A stretch of 64,000 bases of DNA from Pseudomonadota bacterium (lineage in GTDB: Bacteria > Pseudomonadota > Gammaproteobacteria > Pseudomonadales > Pseudohongiellaceae), in contig JAQBSZ010000008.1 of NCBI GenBank assembly GCA_027623555.1, forward strand, positions 60,778-124,777, in the 5' to 3' direction. Positions 45,105 to 54,375 of the stretch are shown one piece after another. Numbering within the stretch: position 1 is the first letter of the stretch; each line of letters begins with the position of its first letter. A program made the translations under genes and the position numbers. The notes below the pieces were generated by a model. It saw nothing but the letters and a program-made list of their open reading frames with translations, had not been told where the DNA came from and searched no databases.

Positions 45105-46478
45105 ATGGCATTGAAGCATAACAATAACGCCGAGAATCTGGTCGACGGATCCATCCAGAAATCCCTGATTCGCATGACGATGCCGATGATTATCGGCATG
45201 TTTATGCTGTTCACGTTTCAGTTGGCAGATACGTGGTTCATCAGCTTTCTCGGCACCGAATCTCTGACTGCCATCAGTTTCACCTTCCCGGTCACGTTCA
45301 CCATCATGAGTCTCGCAATCGGTATGGGCATTGGTGCTTCTGCCGTGGTCGCGCTGGCACTCGGTGGTGCTCAGTTCGACAGGGCCAGGGAAGCCGCGAC
45401 CGTCATCAATTACATCTCATTCAGCTTCGCTTGCGTGGTCGTGCTGATTTGCTGGTTCTTCATGGATGACATATTCACCTTGATGGGTGCCCGCGAGGAA
45501 CTGCTGGTGCAAATAAGGCAATACATGGTGGTGTGGTTCCCTGGCAGCGTGTTGGTTGTCTGCATCATGACTGGCAACAGCATCCTGCGTGGCTGTGGAG
45601 ATACCAAGACGCCCAGCATCCTGATGGCAGCCGCTGGGCTTATCAATGTTGTATTGGATCCTATCCTAATTTTCGGGCTCGGGCCCATTCCCGCGCTCGG
45701 AATTCAGGGAGCGGCCTGGGCGACCGTGTGCGCCTGGTCTGCCGGATTCTGTTACCTGTTTTACCTGCTTGTCTACAAACTGGAGTTGGTCAGCCGATCC
45801 TTGCCGTCCCGGGCCACCCTGCGCAGTTCAGGCCTGGATATGTTGCGCATTGGCATTCCTGCCGCCGGGGCCAATATGATGACACCGCTGGCTGCCGGCA
45901 TCATGACCGCCATTGCAGCCGGATTTGGCGATACGGCGGTAGCGGCATTCGGGGTAGGCGCCAGGATCGAACCGATCGCCACACTCATCGTACTGGCCAT
46001 GTCATCCGCTCTGCCGCCACTGATCAGTCAAAACTATGGTGCGGGACATTTCGAACGCATCGAAGAAGCCTATCGGATCGCGATTCGCTTCATCCTGGCC
46101 TGGCAACTCGCTGTCTACCTGGTGCTGGCCATTGGTGCCGGCATTATCGCGACCATTTTTTCCGACGATCCGCAGGTTATTGCGGGTATCAAACTCTTCA
46201 TCTGGATAATGCCGGTCGGATACGGCTTGCAGGGCATCATTATTCTCACGAATTCTTCGCTGAATGCCCTGCATCATCCACTCAAGGCATTGTATCTGAG
46301 CATCATGCGATTCTTTGTGTTCTATGTACCGCTGGCCTATGTAGGCAGTCTCTATTTTGGCCTGTTCGGATTGTTTGCTGGTGCGGTATGCGGCAACTTT
46401 CTCATGGCAATGATTTCCTGGCGCACGTTCAACCGGGCACTCTCGGGGGAACAGCAGTTAAAGGAAAAAACCGCCTGA
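45105..46478 (+). CDS. MATE family efflux transporter
   Basis: The 457-residue membrane protein has about twelve hydrophobic helices in two repeats. MATE signatures include LADTWFISFLGTESL, GMGIGASAVVALALGG and NSILRGCGDTKTPSILMA. It exports cationic drugs or metabolites with Na+ or H+; NorM/DinF subgroup and substrate cannot be assigned. It stands alone between suhB and a nitroreductase. Confidence 0.92.
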   Translation: MALKHNNNAENLVDGSIQKSLIRMTMPMIIGMFMLFTFQLADTWFISFLGTESLTAISFTFPVTFTIMSLAIGMGIGASAVVALALGGAQFDRAREAATVINYISFSFACVVVLICWFFMDDIFTLMGAREELLVQIRQYMVVWFPGSVLVVCIMTGNSILRGCGDTKTPSILMAAAGLINVVLDPILIFGLGPIPALGIQGAAWATVCAWSAGFCYLFYLLVYKLELVSRSLPSRATLRSSGLDMLRIGIPAAGANMMTPLAAGIMTAIAAGFGDTAVAAFGVGARIEPIATLIVLAMSSALPPLISQNYGAGHFERIEEAYRIAIRFILAWQLAVYLVLAIGAGIIATIFSDDPQVIAGIKLFIWIMPVGYGLQGIIILTNSSLNALHHPLKALYLSIMRFFVFYVPLAYVGSLYFGLFGLFAGAVCGNFLMAMISWRTFNRALSGEQQLKEKTA

Positions 46479-46805
46479 ACCAACGAGTGAGCGGTACCAA
46501 GCGCCGGCTGGAACTCGGCTGTCGAAGCGTTGACGAAGGCTGCCGCTCCTAATCGCCACCCCATCAGCGTCCTCGCACTGGTTCCTTTGGTTAAACTCAG
46601 GCGCTGGTTCGATTCCTGAAGAGCCTGCTTCTGCTGGCAGGTTTTACGGTTTTACTTCAAGCAGAAATTTCATCTTCTGGAATTGCTCTGTGTTCATGTG
46701 GTTAATCTCGATTTCGGCCTGGCTCAGTTTCCACTTTTACCTTATTGGATTATGCTTCGGCACTGAATTTGATAAAGCCGCCTGGCTTTGCAGGAAGGCA
46801 ACACC
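46479..46805. other. Intergenic region after the MATE gene
   Basis: About 330 bases. A weak hairpin CCTGC...GCAGG followed by TTTTACGGTTTT (46624-46653) could be a terminator for the MATE gene. An AGGAAGG ribosome-binding site for the nitroreductase lies at 46789-46795. No gene seen. Confidence 0.45.
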
Positions 46806-47360
46806 ATGAAAGCACTCGATGCGCTACACAGCCGGATCTCGGTTGCACGTCTGTCCAGTCCGCTTCCGGATGCAGCTGTACTGGAGAATATTTACCGGTC
46901 TGCGTTCCGTGCAGCCGATCATGGGCTCCTGCAGCCGTGGCGCTTCCTGATTATCAAACACGCAGCGCTCGAGAAACTCGGTGAGTTGTTTGTGAAAGCG
47001 GCGCTTAGTGATGATTCCGAGATTGCCCCGGAAAAGCTGGAAAGCATTCGCCGCAAGCCACTCAGGGCACCGCTGATCCTGGTAACGATTTCCAGCCTGA
47101 AGGAACATCCGAAAGTGCCGGCCTATGAGCAGGAACTCTCGGCAGCTGCCGCCACGCAAAATATGCTGGTCGCAGCGCATGCACAGGGAGTCGGTGCCAT
47201 GTGGCGTACCGGGTCAATGGCCTATCACCCACAAGTCATGGCAGGTCTGGGTCTTGCCAAGCATGAAAAAATCATCGCCTTTCTTTACCTGGGTACAATC
47301 GATGGACCGGTGAGAACTCTAGCAGAACCGCAACTGCACAAATTTTTCACGGAGTGGTAA
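46806..47360 (+). CDS. Nitroreductase family protein (YdjA-like)
   Basis: FMN-dependent oxidoreductase of the small, minimal nitroreductase type. The 184-residue protein begins MKALDALHSRISVARLSSPLPD and has HGLLQPWRFLIIK and AAATQNMLVAAHAQGVGAMWRTG, family hallmarks. ATG at 46806 is preceded by AGGAAGG; an in-frame ATG at 46788 is less likely. The physiological substrate is unknown. It is followed closely by a zinc-ribbon gene. Confidence 0.9.
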   Translation: MKALDALHSRISVARLSSPLPDAAVLENIYRSAFRAADHGLLQPWRFLIIKHAALEKLGELFVKAALSDDSEIAPEKLESIRRKPLRAPLILVTISSLKEHPKVPAYEQELSAAAATQNMLVAAHAQGVGAMWRTGSMAYHPQVMAGLGLAKHEKIIAFLYLGTIDGPVRTLAEPQLHKFFTEW

Positions 47361-47383
47361 CAGTGGGCAGTCGCAGTATAGAC

Positions 47384-47770
47384 ATGCAATGCTGGAAATG
47401 CGGCACGCAGCTCAAAAACCTGCTGCTACCCTTTTCACGCTATGAAGAATGCAGTTCCTGCAAGGCGGACTTACATGCCTGCATTGCCTGTAAGAGTTAT
47501 AACCCATCGATTTCGAATAGTTGCAACGAAGATCGTGCCGATTTTGTGCTCGACAAAGATAAGGCCAATTTTTGCGATTATTACCACGCCAATCCCCGGG
47601 CTTTTCAGAAACAGGATAATTCCCAGTCCCTGGAAGCCAGGGCCAAGCTGGCAGAATTATTTGGTGAAGAACCGATCGATAGCGAGTCAAGCGCTGAACC
47701 CTCCTCGCCGCAATCCGAAGCCGAGAAGGCCCTGGCGGAACTGAAACGTCTGTTTGGCGATTCAGACTGA
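47384..47770 (+). CDS. Zinc-ribbon protein of unknown function
   Basis: The 128-residue protein starts MQCWKCGTQLKNLLLPFSRYEEC (in parts) and has Cys3-x2-Cys6, Cys23-x2-Cys26, Cys33-x2-Cys36, Cys47 and Cys64, enough for two zinc sites. The C-terminal half is acidic and ends in a predicted helix EKALAELKRLFGDSD. The ATG at 47384 fits the MxCWKCG N-terminus of similar proteins; a GTG at 47354 overlapping the nitroreductase stop is an alternative. Function unknown. Confidence 0.75.
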   Translation: MQCWKCGTQLKNLLLPFSRYEECSSCKADLHACIACKSYNPSISNSCNEDRADFVLDKDKANFCDYYHANPRAFQKQDNSQSLEARAKLAELFGEEPIDSESSAEPSSPQSEAEKALAELKRLFGDSD

Positions 47771-47891
47771 GTCCGCGGTAGATAGACTACAAAAATTCTC
47801 CTCCAATTCTCCTTTTATTCACTTGCGGTTCATCTGCCAGGCGTATGATTTACCCTGTAAACGCCGCCAGTTGGCGGATAAGGGGACCAGC

Positions 47892-48485
47892 ATGAATTCT
47901 TACAAGTCTGTATTTTACACCGGCACACTTGTCTGCCTGTTGTTTTCAACGAGCCTATCGATTGCCGATGATGGCTTGTTCCCAGACGAAGGGCTTGGAT
48001 TACTGTTAGGCATCGCCGGGGATTACCTTCTGGATGATTACGCCGATGATATTGTCCGGACAGATCAGCAGTATCGAATACGGGATCGGGATCATGGCTA
48101 CAACGCTGGCAGGCACAGCGATCGTGATTATCAACACTCCCGGGGACCTCGACGCGATTCTGGTCGAGTGCGAGATAGAGTGCATGGTGGTCACAGCTTT
48201 ACCAGTCCGCCCATTAGAGGAGGCAAATCCCGCCGCACTCGGATTGTCGAAAATCCCTATGCAGGCCGGGAGGTAACCGGAATCACGCTTACTGGCATCG
48301 ATAACGACATTGTCCATATAGAGGATGTTATATCTTATCCAGGACGCTATCGCTTGAGCCCGCTTGGATATACTCTCAGCGTATTCCATCCACAGCGTTA
48401 TATTGGGACTGGCGTTTTTATCGACTACATTAGTGTTCAGGCCAAGCACCGTGAATACTTTACAGTGACCTTTCACTACAACTAG
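47892..48485 (+). CDS. Secreted protein of unknown function
   Basis: The 197-residue precursor has a clear signal peptide (MNSYKSVFYTGTLVCLLF..., cleavage near SIA-DD at about 25). It has a hydrophobic glycine-rich stretch LGLLLGIAGDYLLDDYADD, then an Arg/Asp/His-rich segment (about 62-105) and a beta-rich C-terminal domain with tyrosines. ATG at 47892 has AGGGGA seven bases upstream, which decides the start. No known family recognised. The stop is followed immediately by the dispersed 11-mer. Confidence 0.7.
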   Translation: MNSYKSVFYTGTLVCLLFSTSLSIADDGLFPDEGLGLLLGIAGDYLLDDYADDIVRTDQQYRIRDRDHGYNAGRHSDRDYQHSRGPRRDSGRVRDRVHGGHSFTSPPIRGGKSRRTRIVENPYAGREVTGITLTGIDNDIVHIEDVISYPGRYRLSPLGYTLSVFHPQRYIGTGVFIDYISVQAKHREYFTVTFHYN

Positions 48486-48496
48486 GGAGCCTCTGA
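48486..48496 (+). repeat. Dispersed 11-mer GGAGCCTCTGA
   Basis: Exact copy directly after the TAG stop of the secreted protein gene. Other exact copies are at 1629-1639 (minus), 31616-31626, 58971-58981 and 63936-63946; a partial copy is at 56106-56113. Confidence 0.7.
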
Positions 48497-48621
48497 TATA
48501 TGAAGTCTGCCTGGGGTGGGCGGGCAGCACAACTCTCTGCCCGCACCACATTGAAATCGCCCGCAACCCTCACTCAACACTGCTATAATCGCGGCGCCTG
48601 TTTAAACTGCCGTGAATACGC

Positions 48622-49197
48622 ATGCGCACTACTATCTTCTCTACTCCACTCATCACTCCCCTGTTACGGATTATCTCTATCGGGATTCTCAAGCTCATCG
48701 GCTGGAAGGCACGTGGCAAAGTCCTCGAACATCAGCGATTCGTATTAATTGGAGCGCCACACACCAGCAACTGGGATTTCCCCCTCATGCTGTTAATTGT
48801 ATTAAAGCTTCGACTGCGTGTCTTCTGGATGGGGAAACACACACTGTTTCCATTTCCCCTTGGCTGGTTGATGAAATGGCTGGGTGGAATTCCGATTAAT
48901 CGAACTGCCTCTCATAACGTGGTCAATGAGACCGTACGCCAATATCGAGAAAACGATGAACTGGTAGTGCTGATCCCTCCGGAAGGTACTCGCAAGAAAG
49001 TCAACCAGTGGAAGACCGGCTTCTATCATATTGCGAACATGGCCCAGGTTCCAATCTTGCTCGGTTATGTAGACGCTGCCAACAAGGAAGCAGGCATCGC
49101 TGACTTCTTCGCACCCACCGGAGACCTCGAGAAGGACATGCTCGAGATACGCCGCTTTTACGCCAACAAGAAAGGCTTAAATGCAGAAAACGCTTGA
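48622..49197 (+). CDS. PlsC-like lysophospholipid/glycerolipid acyltransferase
   Basis: The 191-residue protein has the acyltransferase motif I APHTSNWDFPL (HxxxxD), motif III-like FPLGWLMKWLGGIPINR, and PPEGTRKKVNQWKTGFYHIA (EGTR). Two hydrophobic N-terminal stretches suggest membrane association. It belongs to a small PlsC-like subgroup whose substrate is not established. It faces the TetR gene tail to tail, 5 bases apart. Confidence 0.85.
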   Translation: MRTTIFSTPLITPLLRIISIGILKLIGWKARGKVLEHQRFVLIGAPHTSNWDFPLMLLIVLKLRLRVFWMGKHTLFPFPLGWLMKWLGGIPINRTASHNVVNETVRQYRENDELVVLIPPEGTRKKVNQWKTGFYHIANMAQVPILLGYVDAANKEAGIADFFAPTGDLEKDMLEIRRFYANKKGLNAENA

Positions 49198-49202
49198 AGC
49201 TG

Positions 49203-49973
49203 TCAGGCTAACTGACGCAGTTTGGAGCTAGATTCTAACTCTTCAGCATGCTTCGCTCCGAGACAGGTCAGCAGAGTATCGAATACATACTGCGCATACA
49301 CCTCGGTGGAGATTCTGCGCAGCTTGAATTTCCATTGCTTGAGATGCCACTGCTGCAGTTGAGCAACGACTTGAGAGGCCAGCAGCTCGGGTTTTTCACA
49401 CACGAACTGACCTGTCAACACACCGGCGGCAATGGTGCCCATCAGGATAGCCTCGAAGCGAAGTTCGGCATCCAGAACTACTTGCTGCTGTTCCTTGGGC
49501 AGTCCCTTGAGTTCCATAAAACAGAAGTAGTACCAGGGGCTCATGATCTCCATCATGTATATCTCACCGAAGACAATGGCCCGCAGACAATCGATTGGTG
49601 CCAGGTCTTCGGCAGTCAGGCCGCCGATTACCTGTTCGATGTATTTGCGCTGAACACCTTCAATGACTGAGGCGAGATCGTTTTTACTGCCGATGTACGC
49701 ATACAGCCCGCCCATGCTAATGTCGGTTTCCTTACTCAGGTCACGCAGGCTCATCGCCTGAAATCCTTTGGAATTGGCGAGCCTGAATGTGGCAGTAAAG
49801 ATTTTTTCGAGGTTTGGAATCGCTACTTTCGGATTCTTGATTTGCATCTTCTCCTGATGCATTTCAAACACGCTAGCCCACAAAGGCTCTCCTTCGAGAA
49901 TCCATTTGGCGCGAAACGCATCAAAGCTTGTATCTTGTGGCCATTGTGCCATAACTGTCGAAGCGAGCCTCAT
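49203..49973 (-). CDS. TetR/AcrR family regulator with N-terminal extension
   Basis: The 256-residue protein has a TetR DNA-binding domain at about 53-105 (LEKIFTATFRLANSKGFQAM, SLRDLSKETDISMGGLYAYIGSK). It has an all-helical ligand domain with EIMSPWYYFCFMELKGLP. About 50 residues precede the HTH (FDAFRAKWILEGEPLWASVF), longer than normal. In-frame ATGs at 49952 and 49847 could shorten it; the start is uncertain. The ligand is unknown. It may control the neighbouring acyltransferase. Confidence 0.85.
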   Translation of the reverse strand: MRLASTVMAQWPQDTSFDAFRAKWILEGEPLWASVFEMHQEKMQIKNPKVAIPNLEKIFTATFRLANSKGFQAMSLRDLSKETDISMGGLYAYIGSKNDLASVIEGVQRKYIEQVIGGLTAEDLAPIDCLRAIVFGEIYMMEIMSPWYYFCFMELKGLPKEQQQVVLDAELRFEAILMGTIAAGVLTGQFVCEKPELLASQVVAQLQQWHLKQWKFKLRRISTEVYAQYVFDTLLTCLGAKHAEELESSSKLRQLA

Positions 49974-50120
49974 GATCTAACTGTCTGATTTAAGGGTAAA
50001 AATAAATGAGCGGCCAAGTGTATTACGTATTGGACCGCCTGTTAAGCAGACTCATTCACTGCAACTGGAGATTTATTGCCCTGGGGAAGGATGCCGGCGT
50101 ACTAACAGGCCATGTGCTAC

Positions 50121-50501
50121 TCAGAGCATGGCCTGCAGGCGTGATTTCGCAGCATCGCTGGGCATATGGCTAAGACCGAGAACAATTTCAGCCAGTGCCT
50201 TGGCTGCGGGTGTAGCCCTGTCGCTGGCAATAATGCGATTCATTATTTCCTTATCTTCAGCCGTAGCAGCATGTTGTATTTTGGACACTGCCGTGGCTAT
50301 CAGCTGAAAGCCGCGACCATTAGTTTCGTCACTCGCAACGGCTGCCAGTGCCGCTTTATCTGCATCGGATGGGAAGTGGTTCAGACTGACGAGTATTCCA
50401 GCGATGGTCTTCGCCGCAGATGCATTGTCTGCCAGAGCTATTTGGGAAAAGACGCCGACCAACACAATCGCCACTAGCCGTTTAGCAAGGCTTGGTTTCA
50501 T
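50121..50501 (-). CDS. Small secreted protein with internal duplication
   Basis: The 126-residue precursor has a signal peptide (about 1-24, ending ALA-DN). The mature part contains two similar segments, residues 30-52 (AKTIAGILVSLNHFPSDADK...) and 100-122 (AKALAEIVLGLSHMPSDAAK...), both with the core L(N/S)H(F/M)PSDA, exactly 70 residues apart. Function unknown. No Cys residues. The start ATG at 50501 is preceded by AGGAGAACATC. Confidence 0.75.
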   Translation of the reverse strand: MKPSLAKRLVAIVLVGVFSQIALADNASAAKTIAGILVSLNHFPSDADKAALAAVASDETNGRGFQLIATAVSKIQHAATAEDKEIMNRIIASDRATPAAKALAEIVLGLSHMPSDAAKSRLQAML

Positions 50502-50617
50502 GATGTTCTCCTCAGAAGTAAACCCGGGTGGGGAATTCTCCGATTTACGTCAACCAATTCAGTGTAGCGCAAGAAATTCGTTTTAAATAGTCGATTCGGC
50601 CGGCGCAACGAGCCTGG

Positions 50618-51325
50618 CTAGATAAAGTAGGAAACAATGGCGGCAGAACCTGCCACTGCACAAAGAATGAGAGATGTTCGCCGCAGATTCTGGTGAGAAA
50701 TAAGGTGCAGGGTCTGCATGGCCAACCAATAACCGACCAGGGTCGCTGGCAGGAGGGGTAAGGAGAGTAGTATCTGTTCCAGCCCAAAACGATCCACAGT
50801 CGCAAGCATTGTCAGAGACATCAGGCAGCTAACAACAAAAAACGCGGCAAGATTCGCGCGAATAAAGTCATTCTCCTGGTGTTGCAACACCAGCGCCATA
50901 GGCGGGCCCCCAATTGACGAACTGGTGCCCATGAACCCAGACAGGAATCCGGCAGACAACATAGCCACCGGTGTGGGTCTCAACACGATATTGGCCAGAC
51001 TCAATATTACGGCGAAGATTACTGAAACACCCAGCCACAGTGCCAGTTGTTCCTGATCTATCCAGTACAGAAGCAGTCCCCCTGCTACCGTTCCGGGAAT
51101 GCGCCCCAGAATTGCAAATTTCAATCCCTGAAAGGAGATCGAGTGCCAGTGTCGCAATGCATTTGCCAGTGACAAGGTAAGCGCACACATGGTGATTGGG
51201 GCTGGAACATACAACGGATCGATAAAAAACAGGGCAGGTGCGGCAATAATGGCCAGGCCGAATCCTATCGAACTTTGCACATAGGACCCGATAAAAATTA
51301 TCAGCACGGCAACTGCAATTTCCAT
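50618..51325 (-). CDS. TauE/SafE family sulfite exporter-like permease
   Basis: The 235-residue membrane protein has seven to eight hydrophobic segments and the TauE/SafE hallmarks SSIGFGLAIIAAPALFFI and GFLSGFMGTSSSIGGPPMAL. Members export sulfite, sulfoacetate or other organic anions; the substrate cannot be predicted here. It is divergent from frmA with a 268-base gap that shows no clear regulatory site. Confidence 0.88.
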   Translation of the reverse strand: MEIAVAVLIIFIGSYVQSSIGFGLAIIAAPALFFIDPLYVPAPITMCALTLSLANALRHWHSISFQGLKFAILGRIPGTVAGGLLLYWIDQEQLALWLGVSVIFAVILSLANIVLRPTPVAMLSAGFLSGFMGTSSSIGGPPMALVLQHQENDFIRANLAAFFVVSCLMSLTMLATVDRFGLEQILLSLPLLPATLVGYWLAMQTLHLISHQNLRRTSLILCAVAGSAAIVSYFI

Positions 51326-51593
51326 AGACTTTAACTGCCAAGACGTTTCAAGTTGGCTAGCTGCAAAACAGCTTCTGATCTGTCTTGCTCAGTGAAGGCA
51401 GGAGTAAAACCTGCGTTTCTCCAGATGTAGCCCGACCAGGGAATCAGCGCGGCATAATACTCGCATAAGCGCCCAAGCTCCAGCTCAACGCTATCTGGAC
51501 TAAGAATTCACCCCCAGGTTGCCGTTGTTGCCACCGGTCTTTTACAATGCTGTGCTTGCAACCACTGTGAACTGAAATTCAAAGGACTCGCCC

Positions 51594-52700
51594 ATGAAAT
51601 CACGAGCCGCCGTAGCCTTCGCCGCCGGGAAACCACTGGAAATAGTTGAAGTCGACCTGGAAGGTCCGAAGTCTGGCGAGGTTCTCGTGGAGATTAAAGC
51701 CAGCGGCATCTGTCATACCGATGCATTTACGCTATCCGGCGATGATCCGGAAGGGGCATTTCCGGCTATCCTCGGTCACGAAGGAGCAGGCATCGTGCAG
51801 GAAGTCGGTGCCGATGTGAGTAGTGTGGCTGTGGGTGATGTGGTAATCCCTCTGTATACGCCGGAATGCCGACAATGCAACTTTTGCCTTCATCCCAAGA
51901 CCAATCTCTGCCAGTCAATCCGAGCGACTCAGGGACAGGGGCTCATGCCCGATGGCACCAGCCGCTTCTCACTGGATGGCGAACCTATCCTTCATTATAT
52001 GGGTTGCTCGACATTTTCTAACTTCACCGTGTTACCTGAAATTGCGGTTGCCAAGGTGCGCAGCGACGCCCCTTTCGACAAGATCTGCTACATCGGCTGT
52101 GGCGTAACCACCGGCGTGGGTGCCGTCGCTTTCGATGCCAAGGTCGAACCAGGCAGCACAGTGGCCGTATTCGGGCTCGGCGGTATTGGGCTAAACGTGA
52201 TCCAGGGTGCGCGCATGGTTGGCGCGGACAGAATTATCGGGGTGGATATCAATCCCACCAAGACGAAACTGGCAACAGCCTTCGGCATGACCGACTTCAT
52301 CAATCCGCAGGAGGTGGAAGATGTCACCCAGACTATCATCGACATGACGGGCGGGGGTGTCGACTACTCTTTTGAATGCATCGGCAATGTCAATACCATG
52401 CGCCAGGCGCTGGAATGCTGCCACAAAGGCTGGGGAGAATCCTACATTATCGGTGTCGCCGGTGCCGGACAGGAGATTTCGACCAGACCCTTTCAGCTGG
52501 TTACTGGGCGCGCCTGGAAAGGCACTGCATTTGGCGGAGCCCGGGGTCGAACCGATGTGCCGCGCATCGTCGATTGGTATATGAACGGCAAGATCGAGAT
52601 CGATCCACTGATTACGCACACCATGGGTTTGGAAGAAATCAACAAGGCCTTCGACCTGATGCATGCAGGAGCCAGTATTCGGTCGGTAGTCATTTATTGA
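51594..52700 (+). CDS. frmA: S-(hydroxymethyl)glutathione dehydrogenase (class III ADH)
   Basis: Zinc alcohol dehydrogenase that oxidises the glutathione-formaldehyde adduct and reduces S-nitrosoglutathione. The 368-residue protein has the catalytic zinc Cys in [20 protein letters not shown], the structural zinc cysteines [15 protein letters not shown], and NAD-binding [11 protein letters not shown]. An AGGA site precedes the ATG. The usual partner S-formylglutathione hydrolase gene is absent; the glutathione-dependent gloA follows instead. Confidence 0.96.
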   Translation: MKSRAAVAFAAGKPLEIVEVDLEGPKSGEVLVEIKASGICHTDAFTLSGDDPEGAFPAILGHEGAGIVQEVGADVSSVAVGDVVIPLYTPECRQCNFCLHPKTNLCQSIRATQGQGLMPDGTSRFSLDGEPILHYMGCSTFSNFTVLPEIAVAKVRSDAPFDKICYIGCGVTTGVGAVAFDAKVEPGSTVAVFGLGGIGLNVIQGARMVGADRIIGVDINPTKTKLATAFGMTDFINPQEVEDVTQTIIDMTGGGVDYSFECIGNVNTMRQALECCHKGWGESYIIGVAGAGQEISTRPFQLVTGRAWKGTAFGGARGRTDVPRIVDWYMNGKIEIDPLITHTMGLEEINKAFDLMHAGASIRSVVIY

Positions 52701-52925
52701 TGGGAGGCTCTCAGCATCCGGCAGGCATGTGATAGCAGGCGAATCACGGTTCCATCGACAGCCGGGATGCAGCGATGCCAGAGCCGAGCGCAGCCATGCA
52801 GAACTTGCGTGATTCAAAGTATTGAAAGCGCTGGCGAGGGCGCCTGGACAACACAGTGTTGGCACAGTAGACCTGGCGATTGATTAACCGTATAAACGTA
52901 GTCGATTACGAATAGGATGTTAGCT

Positions 52926-53345
52926 ATGAAATACCTGCACACGATGGTGCGCGTCGCCGACCTGGACGCTTCACTGGATTTTTATTGCAATAAGCTGGGA
53001 CTGACGGAAATTCGTCGCTACGACAGTGAAGAAGGTCGCTTCACACTGGTGTTCCTGGCTGCCGCCGGCGATGAGGATGCCCAGGTTGAGCTTACCTTTA
53101 ACTGGGATCCTGAAGAATACGACGAGGGTCGCAACTTCGGACACCTCGCCTATGCGGTGAACGATATCTACGCGACCTGCCAGAGGCTGATTGATAACGG
53201 CGTCACTATTAATCGACCGCCGCGAGATGGTCGCATGGCGTTTGTCAGATCCCCGGACAACATCTCCATCGAATTGCTCCAGCACGGCGACCCGTTACCA
53301 GCAACCGAACCCTGGTCCAGCATGGAAAATACCGGTAAATGGTAG
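52926..53345 (+). CDS. gloA: Lactoylglutathione lyase (glyoxalase I)
   Basis: Isomerises the methylglyoxal-glutathione adduct to S-lactoylglutathione. The 139-residue protein shows the metal ligands His5 in KYLHTMVRV, Glu in VELTFNWD, His in FGHLAYAV and Glu in ISIELLQ, the Ni/Co type of GloA. ATG at 52926 has an AGGA site; an in-frame ATG at 52917 is less likely. It lies 225 bases after frmA; both use glutathione for aldehyde detoxification. Confidence 0.94.
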   Translation: MKYLHTMVRVADLDASLDFYCNKLGLTEIRRYDSEEGRFTLVFLAAAGDEDAQVELTFNWDPEEYDEGRNFGHLAYAVNDIYATCQRLIDNGVTINRPPRDGRMAFVRSPDNISIELLQHGDPLPATEPWSSMENTGKW

Positions 53346-53492
53346 CTCTTGCTTGAGCTGAACAAGCCGCTCGTTTATCATTCTGCCCCTTCGGAATGGA
53401 CGCCTCTGATCAGCGGCTCCCTGGCTCTGCGCTCGAATCAACTCATGGCTTGAGCCCCAAATTCTTAGCCTGTACTTACTGGAAGTAGCAAC

Positions 53493-54365
53493 ATGGTATT
53501 ACTTGACGGCACGTCTTGTTCGGAACAAATTCGCCAGGAAATCAAAGCACAGGTTGATGCGATCAAGGCCACTGGCGACCGTCCACCGCACCTGGCTGCG
53601 GTGCTGGTGGGTAGCGATGGTGCCAGCCAGAACTATGTGGCCATGAAAGAGCGGGACTGTGCAGAAGTCGGATTCGACTCGACTGTGCTGCGCTTTAAAG
53701 ATGACATCACTGAGCAGGAACTGCTGGACAAGATCGCCGAATTGAACGCCGATGATTCCATCGATGGGTTCATCGTGCAGCTACCTGTGCCGAAACACAT
53801 CGATGAGAGAAAGGTGATTCTCGCCATTGATCCGAACAAAGATGTCGATGGATTCTGCCCGGAAAATGTCGGCAACCTGGTGCTCGGTCTGCCTTCATTC
53901 GTGTCCGCCACACCGAACGGAATTATGGAATTGATTCGACGCTACGATATTCAAACTGAAGGCAAACACTGCGTCGTGCTTGGCAGAAGCAACATAGTCG
54001 GGACGCCGGTAGCAATACTGATGTCCCGCAATACCAAGCCCGGCAATGCGACTGTTACCCTGGCTCACAGCCGAACGAAAAATCTACAGGAATTATGTGC
54101 CAGTGCAGATATCCTGATCGTGGCGATCGGCAAGATGGAATTCGTCACCGCCGACATGGTCAAGCAAGGCGCGGTAGTCATCGATGTCGGACAGACCCGG
54201 GTTGCCGATGCCAGCCGTAAATCCGGTTACAGGAATGTCGGCGATGTCGATTTTGAAAACGTAAAGGATAAATGCTCCTTTCTCAGTTACACAAACGGTG
54301 GTGTCGGTCCCATGACTCGCGCCTCGTTATTGCAAAACACCCTCAAGGCTCACCAGAGAAGATAG
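53493..54365 (+). CDS. folD: Methylenetetrahydrofolate dehydrogenase/cyclohydrolase
   Basis: Bifunctional enzyme that converts 5,10-methylene-THF to 10-formyl-THF with NADP. The 290-residue protein has the catalytic region NYVAMKERDC (YxxxK-like), PLPKHI-type VQLPVPKHID, DVDGF, and the Rossmann GRSNIVGTPVAILM. The C-terminus GGVGPMTRASLLQNTL is typical. It is followed by an aminotransferase with a 10-base gap. Confidence 0.96.
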   Translation: MVLLDGTSCSEQIRQEIKAQVDAIKATGDRPPHLAAVLVGSDGASQNYVAMKERDCAEVGFDSTVLRFKDDITEQELLDKIAELNADDSIDGFIVQLPVPKHIDERKVILAIDPNKDVDGFCPENVGNLVLGLPSFVSATPNGIMELIRRYDIQTEGKHCVVLGRSNIVGTPVAILMSRNTKPGNATVTLAHSRTKNLQELCASADILIVAIGKMEFVTADMVKQGAVVIDVGQTRVADASRKSGYRNVGDVDFENVKDKCSFLSYTNGGVGPMTRASLLQNTLKAHQRR

Positions 54366-54375
54366 AGAACTCATC

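Noticed and set aside
45533..46552. 339-codon alternative plus-strand frame inside the MATE gene
   Set aside because: It overlaps the MATE coding sequence in another frame and is rich in Arg, His and Trp, as expected from an out-of-frame reading.
52191..52865. 224-codon minus-strand frame opposite frmA
   Set aside because: It lies antisense to a clear class III alcohol dehydrogenase gene, lacks family features and has no start signal.
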